From Defluviitaleaceae bacterium (lineage in GTDB: Bacteria > Bacillota > Clostridia > Lachnospirales > WQUN01): a DNA stretch of 64,000 bases. Where the stretch lies: positions 1-64,000 of the forward strand of contig WQRX01000006.1 of the NCBI GenBank assembly GCA_009786535.1, read 5' to 3'. Position 1 is the first letter of the stretch. Each line of letters begins with the position of its first letter. Shown in pieces: positions 55,901-64,000 of this stretch. A program made the position numbers and the translations under genes. The notes below the pieces were generated by a model. That model worked only from the letters and a program-made list of their open reading frames with translations, ran no database searches and was not told where the DNA came from.

Positions 55901-56335
55901 TTGATTTATACGATATACAGCGCACAGGAGATGGAAGATTTCGCATTTAGTTTTGCCGCCAACGTACAAGCGGGCGACGTGCTGTGCCTTGCGGGCGACT
56001 TGGGTGCGGGCAAAACCGTATTTACACGCGGCTTGGTACGCGGGCTACATTGCGGCGAAAGCGTAACCTCGCCTACCTTTGCGTTAATGCATATCTACGA
56101 AGGCGGGCGTTTGCCCGTGTATCATTACGATTTATACCGCCTTAACGGCGCATACGACCTGGAAAGCGTAGGCTGTGAAGAATACTTCAGCGCCGGCGGC
56201 GTATGCATATTGGAATGGCCGGAACGCGCAAACAACATTGTACCCGCAAACGCAACATGGATAACCATCAAAGCCGACTATGAAAAAGGGGAAAACTATC
56301 GGGAGGTATCTATCCATGAAAATACTGGCAATTGA
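55901..56335 (+). CDS. tsaE: tRNA t6A synthesis ATPase TsaE
   Basis: The 144-residue protein has the Walker A GDLGAGKTVFTRG (about 30-42), SPTFALMHIYEG and YHYDLYRL, all typical. It drives the TsaBDE complex that makes N6-threonylcarbamoyl-adenosine in tRNAs reading ANN codons. The start is probably TTG at 55901, since homologues have about 25 residues before the P-loop; ATG at 55931 would truncate the first strand. The next gene starts inside its end. Confidence 0.9.
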   Translation: MIYTIYSAQEMEDFAFSFAANVQAGDVLCLAGDLGAGKTVFTRGLVRGLHCGESVTSPTFALMHIYEGGRLPVYHYDLYRLNGAYDLESVGCEEYFSAGGVCILEWPERANNIVPANATWITIKADYEKGENYREVSIHENTGN

Positions 56336-56939
56336 CACATCAAGCACGCAAGCGGGGGTTGCCGTGGTGCAAGAGGGCAATGTACTCGGCAAAATTATTA
56401 TCACCGCAACCGCGCCTCGAGGGCATGGTTCGCCAAACCAATGGAAGCATTCCCAAGTGCTTATCCCCGCGGTGGAAAATCTGTTAGAGCAAACAAAAGT
56501 CACCCTTTTGGATATACATTGCATTGCATATACCTGCGGTCCCGGCTCGTTTACCGGGTTGCGCATTGCGGCGGCGGCGGCACTGGGGCTTGCACACGGT
56601 GCAAAAATTCCCGTGGTGCAAGTTCCTACATTAGATGCGATGGCATATGCTTATATAGCGGCAGGGCATAAAAAAGTAGTTCCCATGCTGGACGCACGGC
56701 GCGGGCAAGTATACGCGGCGATATACGAAAACGGCAAACGCATTACCGATTACCTCGCCGCCCCCGCGGAAGAAGTGCTTTTAATGGCAGGGGACGCGCT
56801 GGTGATAAAAGACGCCGTTTGCCCCGCGGCGGTAGGCTTATGGGCGGGGGAAAATTTTGATAAAGCACGCCCAACGGGCGAATTGCTGTACGTTCGTGCG
56901 CCGCAAGCGGTACGGGAAATGGAGAAGAAAAAAGCGTGA
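56316..56939 (+). CDS. tsaB: tRNA t6A synthesis protein TsaB
   Basis: The 207-residue ASKHA-fold protein has MKILAIDTSSTQAGVAV at its start and YTCGPGSFTGLRIAAA (about 67-82), the TsaB hallmark. It scaffolds TsaD, whose gene is not in the window. ATG 56316 is chosen for GGGAGG upstream; it overlaps tsaE by 20 bp. Confidence 0.92.
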   Translation: MKILAIDTSSTQAGVAVVQEGNVLGKIIITATAPRGHGSPNQWKHSQVLIPAVENLLEQTKVTLLDIHCIAYTCGPGSFTGLRIAAAAALGLAHGAKIPVVQVPTLDAMAYAYIAAGHKKVVPMLDARRGQVYAAIYENGKRITDYLAAPAEEVLLMAGDALVIKDAVCPAAVGLWAGENFDKARPTGELLYVRAPQAVREMEKKKA

Positions 56940-57379
56940 CCATTATCCCCGCAACGCCCGTCCATGTTCAAGCCATTTCCGACATCGAAAATGACAGCTA
57001 CTCCACGCCATGGAGCTATGAAAATATTGCGGTAGCGGTATGCGACACAAACATGATAAATTACGCGGCGGTAAACCCCGACGGCACGCTTGCGGGTTAC
57101 GCCTTCATGCGGCACAGCTTTGAAATTGGGCATATTGAAAACATCGCCGTTGCGCATAACCATCGCGGTAAGGGCATTGCATCACTTCTTATGGACACAC
57201 TTTTCACACAGGCACAAAAACGTAGCATGGAAGGCATTACGCTGGAAGTGCGGCAGGGCAACCGCGCCGCAATGGCGCTGTACCATAAGTATGGCTTTAA
57301 GGTTGAGGGGTATCGGCGGGGATATTACAAAGACCCTACCGAAGATGCAGTAATTATGCGAAGCTGGAGGCTGTTATGA
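56936..57379 (+). CDS. rimI: ribosomal-protein-S18-alanine N-acetyltransferase RimI
   Basis: A 147-residue GNAT enzyme with the acetyl-CoA pyrophosphate loop NHRGKGIAS (about 76-84), HIENIAVA before it and LYHKYGFKVEGYRRGYY near the end. RimI acetylates the N-terminus of S18. It is next to tsaB, as in many Bacillota. Start is GTG overlapping the tsaB stop (GTGA). Confidence 0.9.
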   Translation: MTIIPATPVHVQAISDIENDSYSTPWSYENIAVAVCDTNMINYAAVNPDGTLAGYAFMRHSFEIGHIENIAVAHNHRGKGIASLLMDTLFTQAQKRSMEGITLEVRQGNRAAMALYHKYGFKVEGYRRGYYKDPTEDAVIMRSWRLL

Positions 57380-59790
57380 CACCAAGAGAACTCTCGTGGC
57401 AAGAACTCAAATATTTCTGCACGGCGGGCGATGTAAAAAAATTCGCCAAAGCGGCAAGCAATAGTAAGGGAGATATTATCGGGCAAGACCGTGCCGCCAA
57501 GGCGCTTCATTTTGGCTTGCAAATGAAAAAGAGCGGCTATCACATTTATGTATGCGGTCAAACAGGCACGGGTCGCACCACCTTCGCGCGGGAATTTGCG
57601 GCAAAAAAAGCGGCAAAAGAACCCACCCCCCCCGACTTATGCTACGTCTATAACTTCGAAAACCCCAAATGCCCCAAGCTATTACGCCTGCCCGCAGGCA
57701 CGGGGCGCAAATTGCGCGACGAGCTAAACGACCTAATGGGGCGCTTGGCTACAGAACTGCCAAAAACCTTTCAAGGACGCGAACACGAACAACGCAAAAA
57801 CGACATTATCCGCGTACTCGCCAACAAACGGGACGAGATTATCAAGGATATGACCGAAGAAGCGCATAAACAAAACTTCGGCGTAAAAAATACCAACAGC
57901 GGCATATATTTTATGCCCATCGTAGACGGCGAGGTAATTAGCGAAGAGCAGTTTGACTCGCTTACCGACGCACAGCGCGAAGGCATTTCCGCCAATTCCG
58001 AAGCCATTCAAAAACGTGCCGCCGAGGTTATGCGCACGATTAAAGACCACGAAAAAAACACAAAAAAAGACGTAGACGAATTAGAATACGCCATGGGCTT
58101 ATTCACCGTTGGGCGTTACATGAACGATATTATCGAACACTTTGCCCACGAGCCGTCATTGCTGGAATATCTGCACGCGGTAAAAGAAGATATTCTGGAA
58201 AACCTGGAAGAATTTATCAGCGAAGACAGCGAGGAAGAAACCGACGCAATGGCTGCCCTTGTGCCTTGGTATAACAAAAAATCCAGCGAGGATATTCTTA
58301 CAAAATATAAAGTAAATTTGCTCACCGATAATACCGACCAAAAAGGCGCACCCGTAATCGTGGACTATAACCCGGCTTATACGCACCTCGTGGGGGAAGT
58401 GGAATACGACAACGAATTCGGCAATTTTTCCACCGATTTTATGAAGATAAAGCCCGGCTTACTGCACCGCGCAAACGGGGGCTATCTCATTTTACAAGCA
58501 CAGGATATTTTCGGCAGTCCCCATGCGTGGGAGGCGCTTCGCCGCGCCCTTGTCACTAAGCAAATCATCACCGAACCCCTGCGCGAGTACAACACAGGGG
58601 TTGCCGTTTCCGGGATAAAGCCCGAGGCAATTCCGCTGGATATTAAGGTAATTATCATCGGCGGGGATTATTATTACCGTGTACTTTTTGCATATGACGA
58701 TTACTTCGAAAAGCTATTTAAAATCCGTGTAGATTTTGACTACGAGATGCGCATTAACGACGCAAACCGCGCAGAATTGGTGCGCTTTATCCAAAAAGGC
58801 GCAAAAATCCCATTCACAGACGAAGCCATCGCCGTTATTATCGAATTTGCCACCCGTTTGGCAGAGCGACAAGACCGCCTAACCACCAAATTTAGCCGTT
58901 TAAATGACCTGCTGAGCGAAGCCACCGCCCTTGCTCAAGCCGATAAAGCCAAAAAAGTGGCGGCTAAACACGTGCGCGCCGCCATCAAGCAATGGGAATA
59001 CCGCAATAACCTGTACGAAGAAAAGCTGATGGAGCGCATGGAAGAGGATACGATAATGATATCCACCACAGGCGCAAAAGTGGGGCAAATTAACGGACTG
59101 GCCGTACTGGATACGGGGGATTATGCCTTCGCAACGCCGTCACGCATTACCGCCACCGCCTATATGGGTAAGTCGGGCATTGTTAATATTGAAAAAGAAG
59201 CCAACCTTTCGGGCGAGATACATGACAAGGGCGTGCAAGTCCTTATCGGCTACCTTGGGCAAACCTACGCACAAGACTTTGCGCTATCCCTCTCCTGCCG
59301 CATTTGTTTTGAGCAAAATTACGGCGGGGTAGACGGCGACAGCGCTTCTTCCACCGAGCTTTATGTAATCCTTTCCGCCTTATCAAACATTCCTATCCGT
59401 CAAGATATTGCCGTAACGGGCAGCATTAACCAACACGGCGAAATACAGCCCATCGGCGGCGCTACCTATAAAATCGAAGGCTTTTATGACCTATGCAAAG
59501 CCCGCGGCCTAACGGGAACCCAGGGGGTAATTATCCCCGCCCGCAACGTCCGCGACCTGGTACTCAAGGACGAAGTCGTGCAAGCCGTAAAGGACGGCAA
59601 GTTTCACATCTACCCAATTACCCACGTAAACGAAGGCATAGAAATTTTGCTAAACACCCCCGCAGGGGGGGCGGTGCTTTCGCCCGATAACGCGAAAACA
59701 CTGGCAAATTTGTACCCCCACGATACCGTACATGGCAAGGTGTACAGGAAGTTGCGGGCGTATCACCGGAGATTGTCAAAGGGTGAATAA
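57376..59790 (+). CDS. LonB-like ATP-dependent protease
   Basis: The 804-residue protein has an N-terminal helical region and an AAA domain with P-loop CGQTGTGRTTFARE (about 55-68, Arg in place of the usual Lys, a form seen in this AAA_32-type family), a long coiled insertion (about 120-300), and a C-terminal Lon proteolytic domain. The catalytic Ser is in GGVDGDSASSTELY (about 653) and Lys in GGATYKIEGFYDLC (about 697). Bacterial members lack the Lon N-domain. It degrades misfolded or regulatory proteins. It overlaps rimI by 4 bp, an unusual partner for the t6A genes. Confidence 0.88.
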   Translation: MTPRELSWQELKYFCTAGDVKKFAKAASNSKGDIIGQDRAAKALHFGLQMKKSGYHIYVCGQTGTGRTTFAREFAAKKAAKEPTPPDLCYVYNFENPKCPKLLRLPAGTGRKLRDELNDLMGRLATELPKTFQGREHEQRKNDIIRVLANKRDEIIKDMTEEAHKQNFGVKNTNSGIYFMPIVDGEVISEEQFDSLTDAQREGISANSEAIQKRAAEVMRTIKDHEKNTKKDVDELEYAMGLFTVGRYMNDIIEHFAHEPSLLEYLHAVKEDILENLEEFISEDSEEETDAMAALVPWYNKKSSEDILTKYKVNLLTDNTDQKGAPVIVDYNPAYTHLVGEVEYDNEFGNFSTDFMKIKPGLLHRANGGYLILQAQDIFGSPHAWEALRRALVTKQIITEPLREYNTGVAVSGIKPEAIPLDIKVIIIGGDYYYRVLFAYDDYFEKLFKIRVDFDYEMRINDANRAELVRFIQKGAKIPFTDEAIAVIIEFATRLAERQDRLTTKFSRLNDLLSEATALAQADKAKKVAAKHVRAAIKQWEYRNNLYEEKLMERMEEDTIMISTTGAKVGQINGLAVLDTGDYAFATPSRITATAYMGKSGIVNIEKEANLSGEIHDKGVQVLIGYLGQTYAQDFALSLSCRICFEQNYGGVDGDSASSTELYVILSALSNIPIRQDIAVTGSINQHGEIQPIGGATYKIEGFYDLCKARGLTGTQGVIIPARNVRDLVLKDEVVQAVKDGKFHIYPITHVNEGIEILLNTPAGGAVLSPDNAKTLANLYPHDTVHGKVYRKLRAYHRRLSKGE

Positions 59791-59816
59791 TAAACTGATT
59801 CGGTCGTAAATATTGT

Positions 59817-59999
59817 TTAATCTGCGTTGATGGCTACAGCAGCCATCAACTCTTCTTGAAGTTGTAACAAATAGGGGATGCGATAATGCAACTCCGTAGC
59901 GCAAAATATCAAGTCTGCTATCTGTACACGGTATCTTATCGTATCCGGGTTAAATTCAACGGCAACACCATCCCTCATCAGAAATATGTTGTCGCTCAT
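59817..59999 (-). CDS. possible small ORF, doubtful
   Basis: A 60-residue frame beginning MSDNIFLMRDGVAVEF with a clear ATG but no good ribosome site. Its last ten codons coincide with the 10-bp terminator stem of the upstream operon, which argues against a real gene. No family recognised. The surrounding 59791-60199 gap otherwise holds a terminator and repeats listed separately. Confidence 0.3.
   Translation of the reverse strand: MSDNIFLMRDGVAVEFNPDTIRYRVQIADLIFCATELHYRIPYLLQLQEELMAAVAINAD
59826..59850 (+). terminator. terminator of the tsaE-lonB operon
   Basis: GTTGATGGCT and AGCCATCAAC form a perfect 10-bp stem around a 5-nt loop, followed by TCTTCTT on the plus strand, 36 bp after the protease stop. 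Confidence 0.6.
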
Positions 60000-60050
60000 T
60001 ACTATGCTGACAATTTATACTATAGCGAAATAGGACGCTATCTATTAAGG

Positions 60051-60075
60051 GTGTAAAGAACGCTGTGTAAAGAAC
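60051..60075. repeat. direct repeat, two 11-bp copies
   Basis: GTGTAAAGAAC at 60051-60061 recurs exactly at 60065-60075, with 3 bp between (14-bp period). It could be a paired regulator site. Confidence 0.6.
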
Positions 60076-60079
60076 TCCG

Positions 60080-60107
60080 CCACAAAATTGTGGTAAAATA
60101 GTTTTAC
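60080..60107. repeat. two adjacent short palindromes
   Basis: CCACAA-AA-TTGTGG (60080-60093) and GTAAAA-TAG-TTTTAC (60093-60107) share one base. They lie about 95 bp before the hypothetical gene. Confidence 0.55.
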
Positions 60108-60199
60108 TGACTGATGACAAAATCAAAGTGCGCACTTATGTGCCACATGAATGTGGTAGGTGCGAAAAACTTATCTATTATGCGAAGGGAAGATTATTC

Positions 60200-60697
60200 A
60201 TGTCTGAAAAGAAGAAATACGCTACCATCGAGGAAGCAATAAACGATTTGCTCGAAAGTGAAAACAAAGCAAACGCATTGAATCTTGCTGCATATCTAAA
60301 TGAAAACAATATGCCACCCAACATGGCTAATTGGGGGAAAGTGCAGTATAACAACGAATACAACATCGGCAGAATGACTGTTGAAGAAAAGGGCAAATGG
60401 TGTTTCGAGGTGTTTTCGTCGCTTCATTATTACGCCGTAGATGGTTATGTTGATGACGACGCAGATTTCGTTAAAGCCGTGCATGAGCGTGTTAATATTT
60501 GCGAAGCCCCTTGTCATGACCAATGTTGGCGAGCAAAAGATGTGAATGTGTTTGGGAAAGAGTTCAAAAGCGTGTGTTCCCAACACTCAGGTGAGTTTGT
60601 GAATCCTACTGTAACTGAGATAGGCTACATTAAAAAGTTAATCGAATACCGCAAAAAAGAAAAGCCCTACATTCAACAATACCACTCGTACAACTAA
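60200..60697 (+). CDS. hypothetical protein, 165 residues
   Basis: No family recognised. The protein is hydrophilic, without signal or membrane segments, starting MSEKKKYATIEEAINDLLE. It has a cluster of three Cys and a His in the region ICEAPCHDQCWRAKDV (about 104-119) with another Cys later. ATG 60200 is preceded by GAAGGGAAG. The reading frame stays open upstream to 60128 and encodes a CGRC motif there, but no ribosome site supports that longer form. Its lower GC than neighbours and the repeats before it hint at acquired DNA. Confidence 0.6.
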   Translation: MSEKKKYATIEEAINDLLESENKANALNLAAYLNENNMPPNMANWGKVQYNNEYNIGRMTVEEKGKWCFEVFSSLHYYAVDGYVDDDADFVKAVHERVNICEAPCHDQCWRAKDVNVFGKEFKSVCSQHSGEFVNPTVTEIGYIKKLIEYRKKEKPYIQQYHSYN

Positions 60698-60774
60698 ACA
60701 TAGCGAATAAACATCGGTGGCGTTATATCCACCCTTCACAGCTTACATCCTAACTCGCTACAGTATGCCAGTAT

Positions 60775-60802
60775 AAAGCCCGCGCATTTTCGCGCGGGCT
60801 TT
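60775..60802. terminator. bidirectional terminator
   Basis: A perfect 11-bp stem (AAAGCCCGCGC / GCGCGGGCTTT) with a 6-nt loop between two convergent genes. T-rich sequence follows on the plus strand; AAAs before it serve the minus strand. Confidence 0.8.
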
Positions 60803-60833
60803 GGTTTATTGTATTAATCCTTTAACCTTACCT

Positions 60834-61211
60834 TTAATTCTCCCTATTTTCTACATTGCAGCAGCTGCAGGTCCCTGCTTCGCAGCAGTTTTCCTTTTCT
60901 GCTTTGTCCAGCGATTCGTGAATGGTGCAAGCCAGCTCGTCTAAGGCGGCGGCGGCTTTTTCCAGTGCGGATTGGCTGGCTTTTTTAATTTTAGGTTCTA
61001 CATTCTTGTACATTTCTTTTGCTTTTTCGCCTACATCTTTGGCAAAACAGGTAACGTCGTTAGCAAAACGTTGAAATTTTTCCTCCACCTGTTCGCGTTG
61101 CTCACGGTCAAACATGCGACCTCTGCCCAGCGACTCCAGTAGCTGGGCGGCTTCCTGTGCATTAATTTTTCCGTTTTCAAGCATGTCAAGTACGCGCATT
61201 TTTTCACTCAT
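60834..61211 (-). CDS. SHOCT-like small coiled-coil protein with Cys-rich tail
   Basis: A 125-residue protein. The first 30 residues (RVLDMLENGKINAQEAAQLLESL) fit the SHOCT-like helix pair found at the start of DUF4097/LiaX-YvlB-type envelope-stress proteins. The middle (about 40-105) is amphipathic helix, and the tail carries five Cys in CCEAGTCSCC. No membrane segment is seen. The gene lies 67 bp downstream of the pseudokinase gene, so the two are probably co-expressed. Metal binding at the tail is possible. Confidence 0.65.
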   Translation of the reverse strand: MSEKMRVLDMLENGKINAQEAAQLLESLGRGRMFDREQREQVEEKFQRFANDVTCFAKDVGEKAKEMYKNVEPKIKKASQSALEKAAAALDELACTIHESLDKAEKENCCEAGTCSCCNVENREN

Positions 61212-61278
61212 TGTATTGCCTCCTTTTTATTTGTTTGTTACAACAATTACGTGAAACAACATTAAAAGTTTACGCCCG

Positions 61279-63108
61279 CTACACCTGCGGCAATTGAATC
61301 ATACGTATACGGCTGGGGCTTGCGTGGTCAATCCCGTATAATACGCCGTCGTGCGCCCAAATATAAGTAAGCCAGTAAGAGGTATCCAACGTAATTTGGT
61401 CGCCCAAACGCACATGTATTGCACGGGGCTGTAAACGCCCGGGTTCGGTAAACATCAGCCAATCCGCATCAAAGGTAAAGTGGTAGGCGTTAATATTATT
61501 CCAGCTGTACGTGGGCTCGCCCTCTGCGGTAACGCCGCGTACATGCCCCTGCTCGGTATTAAAAAATACCGCTTCAAGATGCCGGTTGTAAAACAAGGTT
61601 TGCCCTGCATTGGTAGCAAGGTGGCGCAAACGGGTTGGCGCTTCGGGGTGGCTGGTAAATACATTAAACAACCCATCAGGATCGCCCGAAAGTAAGAAGA
61701 GCCGTTCGCCGTCTGTAGTTGCACCGTGTATAGGCATGGTAAGAATAAGCCGCTCGTCCATCGTGTTTAAGTTTATACGGTATAGATAATTATTATTGTC
61801 ATAATTTGCGTAAAATAATTCGTCCCCTACAATTACCATATGCATAGCGGTATTGTCGCTGATGCGGGTAAGGTTCCGACTTGTACCGTATACATTTGCG
61901 CGGTAAATCGCATTATTCGAAAGCCCGTCAACAAAGAAAAGGTAGCTGTCCCCGTCCTCCTCGCGCCATGTGCTGATAAAAGAGGGCAGCACGTTGTCTA
62001 TAAAAAGCACTTCCTCATCGGTGGTAACAACGCCCGGCATTTGCAACGCGCGTTCCGCAACGCGGCGCCGCGCAAGCACAGGTCGCCCCCAATCCGAGCG
62101 GTAAAACAAAAAGACATCATAAAAATGGAACGAACCGCCAATCGTATCGCCCGTATTTCGAGGGTGGGTTAGCGCAACCTTTGTAAAATCATTTTCGGGC
62201 GGGGTAATGGAAGCATCAGCAAACCATTGCGGGCTTGCCCAGCGCGAGCCTGCGCGATACGCAAGAATACCGCCGTATACCATGCCCACAAGCGCCACCG
62301 CGACCAAAACAAACAGCACACGCGAAGCAATATTCATCACACGCGTAGACATGGCACTCCCCGAAGAAGAAGTCGCCCCTGCTTCCAAGTCCAGTTCATA
62401 TTTAATTTTTTTGTGGAAGTCGTCTATCGAGCCGTATAAAAGCTCCGCGCCGGAAAGCGCTTCCGTAAGTATCGCCTCTAGCCTTGGCGGGATTGTTACT
62501 TCATAATCCGCTACATTGGGCTTATCCTTTGTATACGTATGTCCCGTAATTAGTTTAAAATACAGCCGCGCAAGTTCAACAATGCTTGGGTTAAAGTTCA
62601 AATCCCATGAGAACGTCGCGTCCAGCATCAGCTCCCGCTGGGGGTTTACGCGCAGGTCTTTTATCGAAAACGTAAAAACAACCCCCTGCGCTTGCGCTTG
62701 CCCAAGGGAAAGCAACAGCGGGCGTATAAATTGAAACGCTTCCACGTATTCCATTTTTTGGTTTTGCATATAATTTTCTACGGTGGTAAAACTGCATTGG
62801 CGACGTACAACATAGGCGGTATTATTATTATCCAACACGCCTTCAATCGGGAGAATTGCGCCCTTTATCTCGTTCATTGCGTTGGCACGTTTGCGGAAGG
62901 AGTTTAACTCGTCCTCAAACTCTTTGGTAAACCGTTCCGATATTTTTAACGTACCATTGGGCTGGCGGTCCGCCATATACGTAGGATAAAATTCCGTAGC
63001 AACAAACTGCGCGCGCCCCGCCCCGCTGGCTTGGTAATGCGTTAAATAACTGTCACGCACCAATACCGATTCCAGCATATACGGTTCAAGTTGAATATCC
63101 AATGCCAT
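61279..63108 (-). CDS. membrane pseudokinase with extracytoplasmic propeller-like domain
   Basis: The 609-residue protein has a cytoplasmic part (about 1-245) resembling a Ser/Thr kinase fold in layout, a single helix (about 262-285) and an extracytoplasmic C-terminal part of repeated beta units (about 290-609, e.g. LFFVDGLSNNAIYRANVYGTS, ELFYANYDNNNYLYRINL), similar to DUF5050. The catalytic His-Arg-Asp and Asp-Phe-Gly motifs are not present: the expected region reads FSIKDLRVN and LDATFSWDL. It is therefore likely a sensor or scaffold, like a degraded PrkC. ATG 63108 has GAGGTGA ahead. It is divergent from a sigma factor. Confidence 0.7.
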   Translation of the reverse strand: MALDIQLEPYMLESVLVRDSYLTHYQASGAGRAQFVATEFYPTYMADRQPNGTLKISERFTKEFEDELNSFRKRANAMNEIKGAILPIEGVLDNNNTAYVVRRQCSFTTVENYMQNQKMEYVEAFQFIRPLLLSLGQAQAQGVVFTFSIKDLRVNPQRELMLDATFSWDLNFNPSIVELARLYFKLITGHTYTKDKPNVADYEVTIPPRLEAILTEALSGAELLYGSIDDFHKKIKYELDLEAGATSSSGSAMSTRVMNIASRVLFVLVAVALVGMVYGGILAYRAGSRWASPQWFADASITPPENDFTKVALTHPRNTGDTIGGSFHFYDVFLFYRSDWGRPVLARRRVAERALQMPGVVTTDEEVLFIDNVLPSFISTWREEDGDSYLFFVDGLSNNAIYRANVYGTSRNLTRISDNTAMHMVIVGDELFYANYDNNNYLYRINLNTMDERLILTMPIHGATTDGERLFLLSGDPDGLFNVFTSHPEAPTRLRHLATNAGQTLFYNRHLEAVFFNTEQGHVRGVTAEGEPTYSWNNINAYHFTFDADWLMFTEPGRLQPRAIHVRLGDQITLDTSYWLTYIWAHDGVLYGIDHASPSRIRMIQLPQV

Positions 63109-63129
63109 TGATTTTCACCTCATGGGGTG

Positions 63130-63138
63130 ATTATAGCA
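63130..63138 (-). promoter_or_regulatory. extended -10 of the pseudokinase gene
   Basis: On the minus strand TGCTATAAT, an extended -10 with no clear -35, about 22 bp before the start codon. Confidence 0.45.
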
Positions 63139-63196
63139 TAAATTTACCCCGCAACGTAACCATAAAAAATCTGTTACTATAAGCAGGAGGCAAAAA

Positions 63197-63760
63197 ATGT
63201 TAGACGACGATAAAATAATTGACCTATATTTTTCGCGTATGGAAATAGCAATTGCCGAAACGCGTAAAAAATACGGCGGGCGTCTATTTACGGTGGCGCG
63301 TAATATTTTATTTAATAAAGAAGACGCCGAGGAATGCGTAAACGACACATTAATGAAGGCATGGCAGCACATTCCGCCCAAACGACCGGAAATGCTGGGC
63401 GCATATTTGTCAAAAATTGTGCGCAATTTGTCGATTAACGCATTACAAGCGAAAAAAGCCGCCAAGCGCGGCGGGGACGAGGTGAACCTATTGCTGGGCG
63501 AACTAACGGAATGCATTGCATCACCGCACACGCCGGAAAATACCCACGAAGCCAACGAGGTAACAAACGCATTAAACATGTTTTTAGCAAAGCAAGAAAA
63601 AACCGCCCGCGTTGCCTTTGTTCTGCGCTATTTCCACGGCGAAAGCATTAACAACATCTGTACGCGCTTTAACATGGGCGAAAGCAAGGTCAAATCCATC
63701 TTATTTCGCACACGCAAAAAACTGCGCACACATCTGGAAAAAGAAGGGATAGCGATATGA
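63197..63760 (+). CDS. sigma-70 family RNA polymerase sigma factor, ECF-like
   Basis: The 187-residue protein has region 2 (about 20-95: FNKEDAEECVNDTLMKAWQHIPPKRPEMLGAYLSKIVRNLSI core) and region 4 (about 125-180: FVLRYFHGESINNICTRFNMGESKVKSILFRTRKKLR, a helix-turn-helix). Regions 1 and 3 are absent, as in ECF factors. AGGAGGC precedes the ATG. The overlapping downstream gene encodes a small membrane protein, in the place usually held by an anti-sigma factor. A GTAAC...GTTAC repeat (63156-63177) upstream could be an autoregulated promoter. Confidence 0.87.
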   Translation: MLDDDKIIDLYFSRMEIAIAETRKKYGGRLFTVARNILFNKEDAEECVNDTLMKAWQHIPPKRPEMLGAYLSKIVRNLSINALQAKKAAKRGGDEVNLLLGELTECIASPHTPENTHEANEVTNALNMFLAKQEKTARVAFVLRYFHGESINNICTRFNMGESKVKSILFRTRKKLRTHLEKEGIAI

Positions 63761-63957
63761 ATCTATTCATAGCCATTGGCGATATCTACGATATTTTCAT
63801 AGAAGAAGCCGAAACCGCCAACATTGCCGAAGAATCGGTACGCCGCCGCAAACGCCGTAACACCACTGCCGCCGCACTTGCAACGGCGAGCGCGCTGGGC
63901 ATTGCCGCCTTTGCGGTGTGGCGTAAAAAAACAAAACAAAAACGCCTGGCAAGCTAA
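63757..63957 (+). CDS. small membrane protein, possible sigma-factor partner
   Basis: A 66-residue protein with an acidic N-terminal half (about 1-26), a basic RRRKRR patch and one hydrophobic helix (about 38-54). It overlaps the sigma gene by 4 bp. In size and position it could be a minimal membrane anti-sigma factor, but no known anti-sigma domain is visible. Confidence 0.65.
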   Translation: MNLFIAIGDIYDIFIEEAETANIAEESVRRRKRRNTTAAALATASALGIAAFAVWRKKTKQKRLAS

Positions 63958-63973
63958 TTGCAAGGCGTTTTTT
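63941..63973 (+). terminator. terminator overlapping the end of the small membrane gene
   Basis: AACGCCT and AGGCGTT pair, with an inner GCAA/TTGC pair, followed by TTTTTT. The 5' arm covers the last codons and stop of the gene. Confidence 0.8.
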
Positions 63974-64000
63974 GCGCAAAATTATTCAATTTCGCGGCAT

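Noticed and set aside
60128-60199. Longer form of the hypothetical protein starting at GTG 60128, adding a CGRC motif
   Set aside because: No ribosome site precedes that GTG, while ATG 60200 has a good one. The motif alone is weak evidence.

Overview
The window looks like a compact chromosome segment from a motile, anaerobic, amino-acid-fermenting Bacillota (Clostridia-like) bacterium. The evidence is the Bacillus-type gene order mbl-flhO-flhP, CheV, many lipoproteins with a lipobox, strong AGGAGG-type ribosome sites, a ferredoxin/[FeFe]-hydrogenase-type sensor, tyrosine phenol-lyase and a B12-dependent glutamate-fermentation cluster. No phage or IS element was recognised. Gene packing is tight, and three convergent gene pairs overlap at their 3' ends. 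Genus cannot be told from the sequence alone.

Layout. 0-9 kb: an orphan sugar-type binding lipoprotein divergent from a Ppx/GppA phosphatase, a TctC-type binding lipoprotein, a Na/Pi-type transporter, a sugar-nucleotide epimerase, a methyltransferase and an ABC exporter. 9.4-14 kb: a two-gene signalling unit, an HD-GYP response regulator followed by a hybrid histidine kinase whose sensor part is an [FeFe]-hydrogenase-like iron-sulfur module. 14-19.7 kb (minus): a HigBA-like toxin-antitoxin pair, then flagellar rod genes with mbl and a second Na/Pi-type transporter.

19.8-37.8 kb (minus): one nearly gapless run of fourteen genes. In transcription order it holds an oligopeptide ABC importer (oppA, B, C, D, F), a small membrane protein, a degenerate S41-protease-like membrane protein, an RCC1-repeat lipoprotein, a giant FtsX-like permease with its ATPase, and a MoxR/DUF58/DUF4129-like module. 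Two components are unusual. The OppC permease carries what reads as a full seven-blade RCC1 propeller in its first extracytoplasmic loop. The OppF ATPase carries a helical insertion of about 200 residues between Walker A and the Q-loop. This run is the best candidate for an undescribed system.

38-51 kb: a YgiT/DUF4258 pair, tyrosine phenol-lyase, a tRNA with CAU anticodon, a solitary DNA methyltransferase whose reading frame runs antisense into that tRNA, a MerR regulator with a textbook 19-bp-spacer promoter, and the methylaspartate pathway. Divergent promoters drive a two-subunit class I hydratase (probably mesaconase, with an extra Cys-rich domain) and a forward operon glmS-mutL-glmE-mal plus an AtuA-like protein, a DUF4387 protein and a P-loop protein. 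Together these would turn glutamate into methylaspartate, mesaconate and citramalate; no citramalate lyase is visible here.

51-64 kb: an SLH-like secreted protein, a SWIM/SNF2 helicase, CheV, tsaE-tsaB-rimI (tRNA t6A synthesis and ribosomal acetylation) with a LonB-like protease, a small accessory patch with direct repeats and palindromes, a SHOCT-like small protein, a membrane pseudokinase with an extracytoplasmic propeller, and a sigma factor with a tiny membrane partner.
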